Positions 50,867-60,318 of a DNA stretch of 64,000 nucleotides are shown in pieces (the first letter of the stretch is position 1; the number at the start of each line of letters is the position of its first letter). Origin of the DNA: Mycobacterium lentiflavum (lineage in GTDB: Bacteria > Actinomycetota > Actinomycetes > Mycobacteriales > Mycobacteriaceae); assembly GCF_022374895.2 (NCBI RefSeq), contig NZ_CP092423.2, positions 2,108,001-2,172,000 on the forward strand, given 5' to 3'. The notes beneath the pieces are model-generated. The model saw nothing but the letters and a program-made list of their open reading frames with translations. It had not been told where the DNA came from and made no database searches. The position numbers and the translations under genes are program-made.

Positions 50867-51077
50867 CGAAAAATCCCTGGCTCCCCGGATTCGGTCAAGC
50901 CAAGGTTAGTCGCCCTGTCCACGACGAGTTTCGGGAGAGTGGTACCAGCGAATGATCACCCCGGTGTTTCGGTGGCTACGCCGTCAATGCTGGTCGATGC
51001 GCACGGAGCGGGAAGCTGCGCGGAATCCGGCCATGCGGCGCATCCGAACGCATCGGCTCCGCTGGATGAGCCGCATA

Positions 51078-52007
51078 TCACACGGTTGCCAGGGTGATTC
51101 GCGACCGGTAAGGATCGGTGAAGGGCAGCCAGGCCTCGTCCAGATCGGGTACTTCCGCTTCGGCTGTCAGCGCGTCGATCACCCCGCGCACCGTCTCGCG
51201 GTTCTCGATGCGTCGCCACACCAGCGACCACGTCCAATAGGGTGCGGCCGCGGCGATCGGGCGGTGCACGAGATCTGACGGCAGCGGCGCGGTTTGCGCC
51301 TTGGGCGAGGCGAGCACCGGTCGGCCCAGCCGCCGGACATGCTCGAAAAACATTGGGGCAGCGAGCCCCCCGTCGCTGATCCGCACCGTGCGAGCGCCGG
51401 TCTCCCTGGCGAACTGCTCCCCGTACCGGTTCCAGGAAAACCAGCTGCCGGAGTCGGCATCGAGCAGCACCACCGCGTCGGGTGCCTGGACCGGTGAGGC
51501 GTCCGAGCCGACGCTGACGGCGTAAAGCTGTTCGGCACCAATGAGATGCGCGTTCAGGCCGTGCCGGTCCAGGTCGGCGGAGCGCACCCCGCAGATCGCC
51601 AAATCGACGCCGCCCTCGGCCACTCGGGCGACCTGCGCGTGCGAGGGCAGCACCCACGTGTCGATGTGCACCTTCGCGACCGCGGAAGTCCGATCGGCCA
51701 GGTCCGGGGGAAGCCACTGCGCGTAGCCGATCCGCACGGGTTCGGCCAGCGACAGCCCGATTGCCGACCGGCGCAACTGATCTGCCTGATCCAGCAGCGT
51801 GCGGGCCGACGGAAGCAAGGCCGCTCCCGTTGCGGTGAGGGTGACCGAGCGCCGGTCGCGATCGAACAGTCGCACCCGCAGATCCCGCTCGAGGACCTTG
51901 ATTTGCTGCGAAAGTGACGGTCCGGCAATGCATAAGCGCTTCGCGGCCCGACCGAAATTTAGCTCTTCAGCGACCGCTACGAAATAACGAAGATGACGCA
52001 ACTCCAC
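51078..52007 (-). CDS. LysR-family regulator
   Basis: A 309-residue LysR protein. VELRHLRYFVAVAEELNFGRAAKRLCIAGPSLSQQIKVLERDLRVRLFDRDRR is a standard HTH and linker helix. The effector domain follows, with two alpha/beta subdomains (about residues 90-290). GTG 52007 matches the family start; longer frames add a non-homologous tail. It is divergent from the SDR gene (104-bp gap), the usual arrangement in which LysR controls its neighbour. Confidence 0.9.
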   Translation of the reverse strand: MELRHLRYFVAVAEELNFGRAAKRLCIAGPSLSQQIKVLERDLRVRLFDRDRRSVTLTATGAALLPSARTLLDQADQLRRSAIGLSLAEPVRIGYAQWLPPDLADRTSAVAKVHIDTWVLPSHAQVARVAEGGVDLAICGVRSADLDRHGLNAHLIGAEQLYAVSVGSDASPVQAPDAVVLLDADSGSWFSWNRYGEQFARETGARTVRISDGGLAAPMFFEHVRRLGRPVLASPKAQTAPLPSDLVHRPIAAAAPYWTWSLVWRRIENRETVRGVIDALTAEAEVPDLDEAWLPFTDPYRSRITLATV

Positions 52008-52110
52008 ACGGAAAATGTTAGTGCGACACTGGGAGTCATGGCCTAGCAGAATCGCGATGACAACATATGTAACCATTGCTGGGCAAACCCTCGGATGAAG
52101 GATTCAGCAC

Positions 52111-52899
52111 ATGGTCAATGTTGATCGCGCTCGTCATCGCACTGTGGTCGTGACGGGTGCGGCGTCGGGCATCGGCCTGGCTACCGCACGGCGCCTGCTA
52201 GCCGAAGGCGGCACCGTGATCGGAGCCGACCTGGAATCCCCGCCCGACTTGGGACCCGACTTCCACTTCGTCACGGCCGACGTGACCGACGAAACAGCCA
52301 TCCAGGCCGTGTTCGCCGCGGTGCCCGGACGCCTCGACGGCGTCTTCCACGCGGCGGGTGTTGCCGGCGGCGGCCCGGTCCACCTGCTCGACCGCGCGGA
52401 GTGGGATCGGGTCATCGGTATCAACCTCACCGGCACCTTCCTGGTCGCCAAGGCGGCCCTGGCCAAGATGATCGAGCAGGACCGGGTCGACGGCGAACGC
52501 GGCTCGATCGTGACCGTCGCCAGCATCGAGGGACTGGAGGGCACCGCGGGCGGCAGCTCCTACAACGCGGCCAAGGGTGGGGTGGTGCTGCTCACCAAGA
52601 ACATTGCGCTCGATTACGGCCCTAGCGGCATCCGGGCAAACGTGATCTGCCCCGGCTTCATCGATACACCGATGGCCCAAAGCGTTTTCGGGCTGCCGGG
52701 GATGGAGGGCCCGCTGGCCTCGATCACCGACGAGCACGCGCTGCAACGGCTCGGCCGGCCCGACGAGGTCGCGGCCGTGGCAGCGTTCCTGCTATCGCTC
52801 GACGGGTCATTCGTCAGCGGACAGGCCATCGCCGTCGACGGCGGCTACACCGCGGGTCGCGATCACGGTGTCGTCAAACTCTTCGGCTTTCCCCAGTAG
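52111..52899 (+). CDS. Short-chain dehydrogenase/reductase
   Basis: A 262-residue classical SDR. TGAASGIG (residues 15-22) binds NAD(P); the acidic GADLESP after beta-2 favours NAD. The catalytic Ser (VTVASIEGLEGTAGGSSYNAAKGG) and YxxxK (Tyr, Lys about residues 151-155) are present, as is the PGFIDTPMA lid. The likely substrate is an alcohol or hydroxyacyl compound. It is divergently controlled by LysR, and the catalase-like gene follows after 17 bp. Confidence 0.92.
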   Translation: MVNVDRARHRTVVVTGAASGIGLATARRLLAEGGTVIGADLESPPDLGPDFHFVTADVTDETAIQAVFAAVPGRLDGVFHAAGVAGGGPVHLLDRAEWDRVIGINLTGTFLVAKAALAKMIEQDRVDGERGSIVTVASIEGLEGTAGGSSYNAAKGGVVLLTKNIALDYGPSGIRANVICPGFIDTPMAQSVFGLPGMEGPLASITDEHALQRLGRPDEVAAVAAFLLSLDGSFVSGQAIAVDGGYTAGRDHGVVKLFGFPQ

Positions 52900-52916
52900 G
52901 GCCTTAAGATTCGCGC

Positions 52917-53849
52917 ATGGTCACTCCTGACGATGCGATCGAGGCGATTCGAGGTACCGGCGGAGCCCAACCCGGCGCCCGGGCGCTGCACGCGAAAGGC
53001 ACGCTATACCGCGGCACCTTCACCGCTACCCGGGATGGGGCGACCCTGTCCCGGGCAAAGCATCTCGACGGCAGCGAAGTTCCGGCGCTGATCCGGTTCT
53101 CGAACGGATCGGGCAACCCAAAGCAGCCCGACGGCTTGCCGGGGGTGCGCGGGATGGCGGTGAAGTTCACCCTGCCCGACGGATCCACCACCGACGTGTC
53201 GACCCAGACGGCCCGGTTGTTCGTCTCCAGCAAGCCGGAGGGTTTCGTCGATCTGCTCAGGGCGATGCGGCCCAGCCTGACGACACCGCTGCGGATGGCC
53301 AAGTATTTCATCACGCATCCGCGACTGCTCGGCGCGTTGCCGGTGGTGCGCGACGCCAACAAGGTACCGGCCAGCTACGCCACCATCGAGTACCACGGCC
53401 TGCACGCATTCCGGTGGATCAGCGCCGACGGCAACGCCAGATTTGTTCGCTACCACCTGATTCCGGCCGCGGGCGAGAGCTACCTCTCCGGCGCTGATGC
53501 CCGCGGTGCGGCCCCGGACTTCCTAACCGACGAGCTGAATACGCGTCTGGCACAAGGCCCGATCCGATTTGACTATCGCGTGCAGATCGCCGGACCGCGG
53601 GACTCGACGATCGACCCGTCGGCGCCGTGGCGAAGCGCCGAGACGGTCACCGTCGGCACCCTGGAAATCACCGGACTCGATACCGAGCGCGAACACGACG
53701 GCGACATCGTCGTTTTCGACCCGGTGCGAGTCACCGACGGCATCGAACCGTCCGATGACCCGGTGCTGCATTTCCGAAGCCTCGCGTACTCGGCGTCGGT
53801 CAAGCTGCGCACCGGTGTGGGGCGCGGCTCCGAAGCGCCGCCGGCCTGA
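52917..53849 (+). CDS. Catalase-like haem protein (short form)
   Basis: A 310-residue protein of the catalase-related (mini-catalase/SrpA) group. GARALHAKGTLYRG holds the distal His (about residue 26), RFSNGSGNP the Asn (about 63), and FRSLAYSASV the RxxxY that supplies the proximal haem Tyr (about 294). It is much shorter than true catalases, as usual for this group, which has peroxidase or organic-hydroperoxide activity. It follows the SDR gene closely, so it is probably in the same operon. Confidence 0.85.
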   Translation: MVTPDDAIEAIRGTGGAQPGARALHAKGTLYRGTFTATRDGATLSRAKHLDGSEVPALIRFSNGSGNPKQPDGLPGVRGMAVKFTLPDGSTTDVSTQTARLFVSSKPEGFVDLLRAMRPSLTTPLRMAKYFITHPRLLGALPVVRDANKVPASYATIEYHGLHAFRWISADGNARFVRYHLIPAAGESYLSGADARGAAPDFLTDELNTRLAQGPIRFDYRVQIAGPRDSTIDPSAPWRSAETVTVGTLEITGLDTEREHDGDIVVFDPVRVTDGIEPSDDPVLHFRSLAYSASVKLRTGVGRGSEAPPA

Positions 53850-53890
53850 CGGAAACGCGCCGGGCGGCCCGATTGCCGGCGCATTGCGTT

Positions 53891-54694
53891 GTGCGGCTAG
53901 TGTTTTTGGAAGTGTTGGCTTCGCATGTCCTGTTGATCGGTCTGGCCGGGTTCGCCGCCGGCGCGATCAATGCGCTCGTCGGATCGGGGACCTTGATCAC
54001 GTTCCCGACGCTCGTCGCCCTCGGCTATCCGCCGGTCACCTCCACGATGTCGAACGCCGTCGGTCTGGTCGCCGGCGGTGTCTCGGCCACCTGGGGTTAC
54101 CGCGCCGAGCTGGATGGTCAGTGGGATCGATTGCGTTGGCAGATCCCGGCGTCGCTGGCCGGTGCGGCGCTGGGCGCATACTTGCTACTGCACCTGCCCG
54201 AGCAGGTATTCATCGCAGTGGTGCCGGCGCTGCTGGTGCTGGCCCTGCTGCTGGTGGTATCCGGGCCGCGGATTCAATCCTGGGCGCGCCGTAAGGCCGA
54301 GGCCCAGGGCCGGTCCGCCGAACACGTCTCGCCGGTGCGGATGGCGCTGCTGGTGCTCGGCACGTTTGCCGTCGGGGTCTACGGCGGCTACTTCACCGCC
54401 GCGCAAGGCATCTTGCTGGTCGGCGTAATGGGCGCACTCTTGCCGGAGTCGATGCAGCGCATGAACGCGGCGAAGAACCTGTTGGCTCTCGTCGTGAATG
54501 TCGTTGCGGCCTTGGGTTATACGTTGGTGGCATCGGAGCGCATCAGTTGGTCGGTGGCCGCAATCATCGCGGCGAGTTCGCTGGTCGGTGGATTGATCGG
54601 CGCGAGATACGGCCGCCGCTTGTCGCCGAACGCATTGCGCTCCACGATCGTGGTGGTGGGCCTGATCGGGCTGTATCGCCTGTTAGCGGCGTAG
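53891..54694 (+). CDS. TSUP (TauE/SafE) sulfite/sulfonate exporter-family protein
   Basis: A membrane protein of about 267 residues with roughly eight helices and the TSUP duplicated motif. The first is GLAGFAAGAINALVGSGTLITFPTLVALGYPPVTSTMSNAVGL; the second starts VGVYGGYFTAAQGILLVGVMGALL with MNAAKNLLALVVNVVAA. The family moves sulfur compounds or organic acids. The start is unclear: GTG 53891 or 53900, rather than TTG 53873. It is convergent with the carboxylate-amine ligase gene. Confidence 0.88.
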   Translation: MRLVFLEVLASHVLLIGLAGFAAGAINALVGSGTLITFPTLVALGYPPVTSTMSNAVGLVAGGVSATWGYRAELDGQWDRLRWQIPASLAGAALGAYLLLHLPEQVFIAVVPALLVLALLLVVSGPRIQSWARRKAEAQGRSAEHVSPVRMALLVLGTFAVGVYGGYFTAAQGILLVGVMGALLPESMQRMNAAKNLLALVVNVVAALGYTLVASERISWSVAAIIAASSLVGGLIGARYGRRLSPNALRSTIVVVGLIGLYRLLAA

Positions 54695-54698
54695 GCCG

Positions 54699-55793
54699 TC
54701 AGCCCGCAGTGGCAGCGGCGGCATGGTCGATGACGTCCATCATGTCGCCGCGCTGTTGCCAGACCATGCGTTGCCGCATCGCCCCGTTGCCCTGCGCCAT
54801 GATGCGGTCGAGTTCGGCGGTGGCACGGTCGAATTCGCCGAGTTCGTCGAGCGCCGGACGCACCCATTGCACCAGCGCATCGAGCTGCTGACGAGCCGGC
54901 ACCGCGCGGTGCTGGTTGGCCGAGTCGAGCAAGTCTCCCGATAGTCCGTCGTGGGCGGCCTTCCAATACGCCGCCCGCAGTACTGCCGGGGGCAATCGGC
55001 CACCATCGTCGCCGCGGCCGTCGACGTCCAACGCCGTCATCACGGCGGCCCGGATCAGGGTGGCCAGCAGCACCGTCTCCTCGACCGTCGCCGGTACATC
55101 GGCCACTCGCACCTCGACCGTCGGGAACTTTGCCGACGGGCGCACGTCCCAATAGATCATCTTGGAATCCAGGATCACCCCGCTGTCGAGCAGCATCCGC
55201 ACAGTGCGGTCGTACTGCTCCGGTGAGGCGAAGAACGGTGGCGGACCGGCGGCCGGCCAGCGTCGCCATAGGATGCTGCGCCAGCTGGCATAGCCGGTGT
55301 CGGTATTGCGGTACAGCGCCGAATTCGCCGACAGCGCAAGCAAAGACGGCAGCCACGGCCGCAGCCAGTTGCTGACCTTGATGGCGGCGGCCCGGCTGGG
55401 CACCTCGACGTGCACGTGGCAGCCGCAGATGCCTTGCTCGTGCGCGATCATCCCGAACTTTTCCCCGATCCGCTGATAACGCTCGGTATCGGTGATCGGG
55501 AACTCGTGGGGCGTGACCGGAGGAAGCCCCAGCGCCAGCAGCCGCACGCCACTGGCCTCGGCCGCCTGCGCCGCGGTGCGCCGCAGCAGTGCGAGTTCGG
55601 CACGCAGTTCCGCGCTGCTGGCGGCCACACTGGACGCGGTTTCGACTTGGCAACTGCTCAATTCCCGCTGCAGCGCGATCCCCCGGCGCTGGGCCTGAGC
55701 GGCCACCTCGCTATTGGCTGGGGCCGGTTCGCCCGTTTCAGGATCAACGAGGAGAAATTCCTCCTCCACACCAAAGCTGGGTAGGTGACGCAT
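54699..55793 (-). CDS. Carboxylate-amine ligase, YbdK family
   Basis: A 364-residue member of the glutamate-cysteine ligase family 2 (YbdK type; compare Rv0433 of M. tuberculosis). FGVEEEFLLVDPETGEPAP is the family opening with the metal-binding Glu cluster. GCHVHVEVPS (about residues 124-133) and VEVRVADVPATVEETVLLA (about 232-250) complete the active site. It forms an ATP-dependent gamma-glutamyl-type amide; the true substrate is unknown. ATG 55793 begins the conserved part; the STAS gene stop is 14 bp upstream. Confidence 0.87.
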   Translation of the reverse strand: MRHLPSFGVEEEFLLVDPETGEPAPANSEVAAQAQRRGIALQRELSSCQVETASSVAASSAELRAELALLRRTAAQAAEASGVRLLALGLPPVTPHEFPITDTERYQRIGEKFGMIAHEQGICGCHVHVEVPSRAAAIKVSNWLRPWLPSLLALSANSALYRNTDTGYASWRSILWRRWPAAGPPPFFASPEQYDRTVRMLLDSGVILDSKMIYWDVRPSAKFPTVEVRVADVPATVEETVLLATLIRAAVMTALDVDGRGDDGGRLPPAVLRAAYWKAAHDGLSGDLLDSANQHRAVPARQQLDALVQWVRPALDELGEFDRATAELDRIMAQGNGAMRQRMVWQQRGDMMDVIDHAAAATAG

Positions 55794-55806
55794 CCAGCCC
55801 CGGACG

Positions 55807-56238
55807 CTAACGAGCCAGCGCTGAGTCCACGGTCGGGTAAACGGGCAACATGCCGCTAAGCCCGCACGCCTCGACGATTCGGGAAACGATTCGCTGGGGG
55901 CTGACCAGCCGCAGTTCGATTGCTCGCCGACGCAGGGCTGCTGCCGCATCGGCCAGCACCTCAACCGCGCAGCAGGCCATGAAATCCAGTCCGGTGACAT
56001 CGACGATCAGGGGACCGGGGGACGTGACGACGCCGGCTGCTTCGTTGACCAGATGGCGCCAAGTTTGCTCGTTACAGGCGTCGATCTCGCCGCCCGCATA
56101 GATGAGCACGGCCGAGCCCCGGCGATCCGTGGTCGCCCGCAGCGTGCTGTGCGGGTCGCCGAGCTCGTAGACCAGTCGCGTGCTGAGCATCAGCCGCGGG
56201 CCCGACGTGGGGGGAGCATGATCTGCAGTTGTCTTCAT
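55807..56238 (-). CDS. STAS-domain protein (anti-anti-sigma-like)
   Basis: A 143-residue STAS protein: STLRATTDRRGSAVLIYAGGEIDACNEQTWRHLVNEA, then LIVDVTGLDFMACCAVEVLADAAAAL. The Ser normally phosphorylated in SpoIIAA-like proteins is missing (DFMACCAVEVL in place of D-S-S-G). It may work without that switch. ATG 56238. It is divergent from TetR 56395 across AGACA/TGTCT inverted repeats. Confidence 0.85.
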   Translation of the reverse strand: MKTTADHAPPTSGPRLMLSTRLVYELGDPHSTLRATTDRRGSAVLIYAGGEIDACNEQTWRHLVNEAAGVVTSPGPLIVDVTGLDFMACCAVEVLADAAAALRRRAIELRLVSPQRIVSRIVEACGLSGMLPVYPTVDSALAR

Positions 56239-56292
56239 TGGGGACTCCTAATCGACGGGCGCCGCCGGCGCCGCGATGGATGTCCGTCCTAG

Positions 56293-56360
56293 TGTCTGAA
56301 GACAGACTTTCCGCGAAGTGCGCGGATCTCCTTTGTATAACGAGACAGAGCGGTCTGTCT
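56293..56360. promoter_or_regulatory. AGACA/TGTCT inverted repeats between STAS and TetR genes
   Basis: TGTCT-GA-AGACA at 56293-56304 and AGACAG-N6-CTGTCT at 56343-56360. The second has the spacing of a TetR operator and lies 35 bp before the TetR start, so autoregulation and control of the STAS gene are likely. Confidence 0.65.
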
Positions 56361-56394
56361 ACATGTGGCGGTTAAGAGTATCGTAAGCCTAAAT

Positions 56395-57015
56395 ATGGAA
56401 AATTCCGACATCGTGCCGGCCGCTCCGTCTGCCCGTGAACGGATCTTGCATGCGGCATATGAGCTGTTCAGCCGGCGTGGAATTCGTGCGGTCGGCACCG
56501 ACGAGGTGATCGAGCGCGCCGGTGTCGCCAAGGCGACGTTGTACCGGCATTTCGCGACGAAGAACGACCTCGTGCTGGCCGTCCTGGAGCGCCGCGAAGA
56601 GATCTGGACGCACGGGTTGATCGAGGCCCAGTCGGAGCAGCGCGGCACGACGCCCGAGGAACAGCTGCTTGCCATCTTCGACGTGATGCACGAGTGGTTT
56701 CAGCTTCGGGACGGCTTTGAAGGCTGCTCGTTCATCAACGTGCTACTCGAGCTGGGTGCCGATCACCCCGCCGGGCAGGCCAGCATCGCGCACATCGACC
56801 ACGTCCGCGACATCGTGCGCCGCCGTGCGCAGGCCGCCGGTCTCACCGATGTCGAGGACTTCGCTTCGTCATGGCACATCCTGATGAAGGGGGCCATCGT
56901 TCTCGCGGCCGTGGGCGATCTGGAGGCTGCTCGGCGCGCGCAGAAGATGGCCGTCGCCCTGATTCGGCAACACCGGCCGGCGGCCGTGATCGGGATGGGG
57001 GAGGCGACCGGCTAG
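56395..57015 (+). CDS. TetR-family regulator
   Basis: A 206-residue TetR protein. Its DNA-binding domain is RERILHAAYELFSRRGIRAVGTDEVIERAGVAKATLYRHFATKNDLVLAVL (about residues 14-64). Its ligand domain has FEGCSFINVLLELGADHP, as in the subfamily with C-terminal TetR_C_. ATG 56395 is preferred over the in-frame GTG at 56365. Convergent with DedA; divergent from the STAS gene with operator-like repeats between. Confidence 0.9.
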   Translation: MENSDIVPAAPSARERILHAAYELFSRRGIRAVGTDEVIERAGVAKATLYRHFATKNDLVLAVLERREEIWTHGLIEAQSEQRGTTPEEQLLAIFDVMHEWFQLRDGFEGCSFINVLLELGADHPAGQASIAHIDHVRDIVRRRAQAAGLTDVEDFASSWHILMKGAIVLAAVGDLEAARRAQKMAVALIRQHRPAAVIGMGEATG

Positions 57016-57028
57016 CTCGCCCGCACTG

Positions 57029-57694
57029 TCAGGCAGCGTCGGCGGCCGTGCTTCCGGTCTTTTGCGCGTGTTCGGCTTCGAGTTCGGCGATCGCGCGAGA
57101 TGTGCGTTCGCGCAGCAGTATTGCGGCGATCAGGCCGACAACGATCGCGATGACGAGGGCGATCCAGGAGAACCGCTCCAGCCATCGTTCGGCGGCCATT
57201 CCCGCGAAATAGACCAGCGCGGTCGTGCCGCCCGCCCAGCAGATGGCGCCCGACACGTTGGCGGCCAGAAAGCGCTTGTAGTGCATTTTCAGCGCGCCGG
57301 CCAGCGGCCCGGCAAAGATCCGGAGCAGGGCGATGAAGCGCCCGAAGAACACCGCGCGGATTCCCCAGCGATCGAACAACCGCTCGGCCAGCATGACGTG
57401 CCCCGGGCCGAAGTGCTTCGGGAAGCGCTGGCCCAGCCTGTCGAAGAGCCCCATGCCGAATCGGCGCCCGATCGAGTAGCCGATCGAGTCGCCGATCACC
57501 GCCCCGATCACGGCGGCGACGCCCACACCGATCGGGTTGACGGCAAGGTTGTGATGGGACGACATCAGCGCCGCGCTGACCAGAACGATCTCGCCCGGAA
57601 GCGGGATACCCAGGCTTTCCACCCCGACCACACCCCCGACCACGAGGTAGACCGCGAGCGGCGGGATGGACTGCAGCAAAGCCTCGACGTTCAT
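57029..57694 (-). CDS. DedA/SNARE-associated family membrane protein
   Basis: A 221-residue DedA protein. VVGVESLGIPLPGEIVLVSAALM is the membrane-embedded re-entrant motif with Glu and PGE. FFGRFIALLRIFAGPLAGALKM holds the conserved F..R....R.....AG motif. It has about five to six hydrophobic segments. The family acts as lipid scramblases or proton-linked lipid transporters. ATG 57694 overlaps the SGNH stop as ATGA, so the genes are coupled. Confidence 0.9.
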   Translation of the reverse strand: MNVEALLQSIPPLAVYLVVGGVVGVESLGIPLPGEIVLVSAALMSSHHNLAVNPIGVGVAAVIGAVIGDSIGYSIGRRFGMGLFDRLGQRFPKHFGPGHVMLAERLFDRWGIRAVFFGRFIALLRIFAGPLAGALKMHYKRFLAANVSGAICWAGGTTALVYFAGMAAERWLERFSWIALVIAIVVGLIAAILLRERTSRAIAELEAEHAQKTGSTAADAA

Positions 57695-58587
57695 GGATCA
57701 AGGATGCCTGACGGACGTCCGCCCCGTGCCGCAATGTCGCCCCTGGGCGCGCCGTCGTGCGGGACGCTGACCGGTTCCAGCTCGGGCCGTTTAGGGAATC
57801 GGCCGTCGGCCGCGGACAGGCCGCGCATCCGTCGCCACAACCAGGGGAAGAAATTGTCTTGCGTCCAGCGCAGTTTGCCGTAGGCGCCGTCAGCGATGGA
57901 CAGCTGCGTGGGATTGGGGTGCGCTGCGGCCCAATCATGGCTGCTGTCAGGCAAATTGAGGGCCTCGGCGGCTGCGGCGGCGAACAGGATATGGCCCTTG
58001 GGGGACGCGTGCACGCGGTCGTAGCTCCAGGTGTCCCAATCGCGCATCGAGGCCGCGTTGTACAGGTCGATGAGCTTGAATCCGTAGCGGGCGGAGGCGA
58101 CGGTGATCGCGTTGTTCATTCGGGTCAGCCGTTTGGACACGATGCGGCCGAACGGCAGGAATTGAGCGACGTTCGGGAAGGTCGTGGTTACCACCGTCGC
58201 GCCCGATCTGGCCAGCGCCGCATAGACGTAGTCGAGCTCGGCCAGCGCTCGCGGGAATTGTCGCCCGGGCTGGATGACGTCGTTCATCCCGGCGCAGATG
58301 GTGATCAAATCCGGCTTCATCGCCAGCGCGGGTGGAATTTGCTCCGTGAGTACGTCGCCAAGCTTCTTGCCGCGGACCGCGAGGTTGGCGTATTGCAACC
58401 CGGGGTAGAGCGTATCGAGCATCACGGCGAGTCGATCGGCAAAGCCTAAGAGGCCGGTGGTTTCGTCGCCGTCCCAAAGGCCTTCGGTTTGGCTGTCGCC
58501 GAGGGCGACGAACCTGGAGTATCCGGCCCGCATAGCTCCGTACACGATGCCGAGACTAAACCCGTTGCTATTTCCAGTGCGTGACAT
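57691..58587 (-). CDS. SGNH/GDSL-type hydrolase
   Basis: A 298-residue SGNH hydrolase. FVALGDSQTEG has the catalytic Ser (GDS), AVRGKKLGDV the block II Gly, CAGMNDVIQPG the Asn, and YDRVHASPKGH the Asp-His pair. It is an esterase or lipase, without a clear signal peptide. The C-terminal 90 residues are a basic, Pro-rich extension. ATG 58587 is used; ATG 58533, just before the first strand, is possible. Coupled to DedA, so a lipid-linked function is likely. Confidence 0.88.
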   Translation of the reverse strand: MSRTGNSNGFSLGIVYGAMRAGYSRFVALGDSQTEGLWDGDETTGLLGFADRLAVMLDTLYPGLQYANLAVRGKKLGDVLTEQIPPALAMKPDLITICAGMNDVIQPGRQFPRALAELDYVYAALARSGATVVTTTFPNVAQFLPFGRIVSKRLTRMNNAITVASARYGFKLIDLYNAASMRDWDTWSYDRVHASPKGHILFAAAAAEALNLPDSSHDWAAAHPNPTQLSIADGAYGKLRWTQDNFFPWLWRRMRGLSAADGRFPKRPELEPVSVPHDGAPRGDIAARGGRPSGILDP

Positions 58588-58647
58588 CCGCCGCGAAACG
58601 CTGTTGTAGCGTGGCTCTCGCCGGACCGCACGGCGTGAGGAGAGTTA

Positions 58648-60318
58648 GTGGAATTCAATCTCGCCCAAGTGTTCTCGGCTGTGGCTGCCGCCAATCCCGA
58701 TCGCGACTGCATTGTATTTGGTCACCGACGATTCACCTTCTCGCAAACTAACGAACGTGCCCGTCGCCTGGCTCGGGCGCTGAACTCGTGGGGCCTGGGC
58801 GTGCGGCGGGAACGCCACGAGCTGGCGCCGCACGAATCCGGTCAGAGCCATCTCGGCCTGTACCTGGCCAACGGCAACGAGTACCTCGAGGGCATGCTCG
58901 GCGCCTACCAGGCGCGGGTCGCGCCGTTCAACGTCAACTATCGCTACGTCGCCGAGGAATTGGTCTATCTGCTGGGCAATGCCTCCGCGGAGGCGGTCAT
59001 GTACCAGGCGCGGTTCGCCCCGACCCTGGCCTTGGCGTTGGATCAGGCGCGGGATCGGCTGCCGTCGATGCGGCTGATCCACGTCGACGACGAGTCCGGG
59101 AACGATCCGTTGCCCTCGGCGGTCCGATACGAGGACCTGCTGGCCGCCCATGCCGGTGGGGTGACCGACGAGCCGCTGGACCTGGCGTTGTCGCCCGACG
59201 ACCTCTACGTCCTCTACACCGGCGGCACCACCGGGATGCCCAAGGCGGTGCTGTGGCGGCAGCACGACATCTACATGAACGCCATGGGCGGGCGACCGCC
59301 GTTCGGCGGCGACCCGGTGACCAGCCTCGACGACATCGTCGAACGCTCGCGCCTCGGCGGACCCGGGTCGATGACGTGCGCGCCACTGATGCACGGCGCG
59401 GCCCAGTGGGCGGCGTTCATCAACCTCTGTGGGGGGCGGCCATTTGTGATGGCCCCGACGACCACCCACTTCGATCCGGCCGAAGCGTGGGCGCTGGCCA
59501 GCCGGGAGCGCGTGATGTCGCTGTCCTTCGTCGGCGACGCCTTCGGGCGGCCCCTGATCGACGCGCTCGAGTCCGGGGACTACGACCTGTCCGGGTTGCT
59601 GATTCTGGTCACCGGCGGAGCGGCGCTGAGCGCTCCGCTCAAGCAGCGATTCCTCGATCTGCTGCCGCAGTTGACGATCCTGGACGCGGGAGGGTCGTCG
59701 GAGTCCGGGAACCAGATGGGGCAGGTGTCCAGCCGGCAGCAGGGTGGCAGCGGCCGGTTCGCCCCGAACCCGGGCGCGGTGGTGGTCAGCGAGGACATGA
59801 CCCGGATCCTGTCGCCCGGCGACGACGAAATCGGCTGGCTGGCCCAGCAGGGCCTGATACCGCTGGGCTACCTCGGGGACCCGGAGAAGACCGCGCGGAC
59901 CTTCCCGGTGATCGACGGGATCCGGCATTCGGTTCCCGGGGATCGGGCCCGCTGGTTCGCCGACGGCGAGATCGAGCTGCTGGGCCGCGATTCGGTGACG
60001 ATCAACTCCGGCGGCGAGAAGATCTTCGCCGAAGAGGTCGAAGCCGCGATCGCCGAGCACCCGTCGGTGTACGACGTGGTCGTGACGGGCCGGCCCAGCA
60101 CCCGGTGGGGAAACGAAGTCGTCGCGATCGTCGCGCTGGCCGGCGGTGAACAGGCCTCGCGACAAGAAATGGCCGACAGCATCATCGCCGAGGCGGCCCG
60201 CCATATCGCGCGCTACAAGCTGCCGAAGGCGATTGTCTTCCGCGACCGTCTGCAACGGTCGCCGTCCGGCAAGGCCGACTACCGGTGGGCGAAAGCTCAA
60301 GCAGCACAAGATGTCTGA
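58648..60318 (+). CDS. FadD19-like acyl-CoA synthetase
   Basis: A 556-residue AMP-binding ligase. YTGGTTGMPKAVLWRQHDIY (about residues 191-210) is distinctive of the FadD19/FadD17 steroid-side-chain CoA ligase group, as are PLMHGAAQWAA and GSSESGNQMG. RDSVTINSGGEKIFAEEVE and the terminal RSPSGKADYRWAK (A10 Lys, about residue 541) match FadD19 too. Likely substrates are cholesterol-derived or other bulky acids; neighbours do not confirm this. It starts at GTG 58648 behind GAGGAGAG. It overlaps the permease gene by 8 bp. Confidence 0.88.
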   Translation: MEFNLAQVFSAVAAANPDRDCIVFGHRRFTFSQTNERARRLARALNSWGLGVRRERHELAPHESGQSHLGLYLANGNEYLEGMLGAYQARVAPFNVNYRYVAEELVYLLGNASAEAVMYQARFAPTLALALDQARDRLPSMRLIHVDDESGNDPLPSAVRYEDLLAAHAGGVTDEPLDLALSPDDLYVLYTGGTTGMPKAVLWRQHDIYMNAMGGRPPFGGDPVTSLDDIVERSRLGGPGSMTCAPLMHGAAQWAAFINLCGGRPFVMAPTTTHFDPAEAWALASRERVMSLSFVGDAFGRPLIDALESGDYDLSGLLILVTGGAALSAPLKQRFLDLLPQLTILDAGGSSESGNQMGQVSSRQQGGSGRFAPNPGAVVVSEDMTRILSPGDDEIGWLAQQGLIPLGYLGDPEKTARTFPVIDGIRHSVPGDRARWFADGEIELLGRDSVTINSGGEKIFAEEVEAAIAEHPSVYDVVVTGRPSTRWGNEVVAIVALAGGEQASRQEMADSIIAEAARHIARYKLPKAIVFRDRLQRSPSGKADYRWAKAQAAQDV

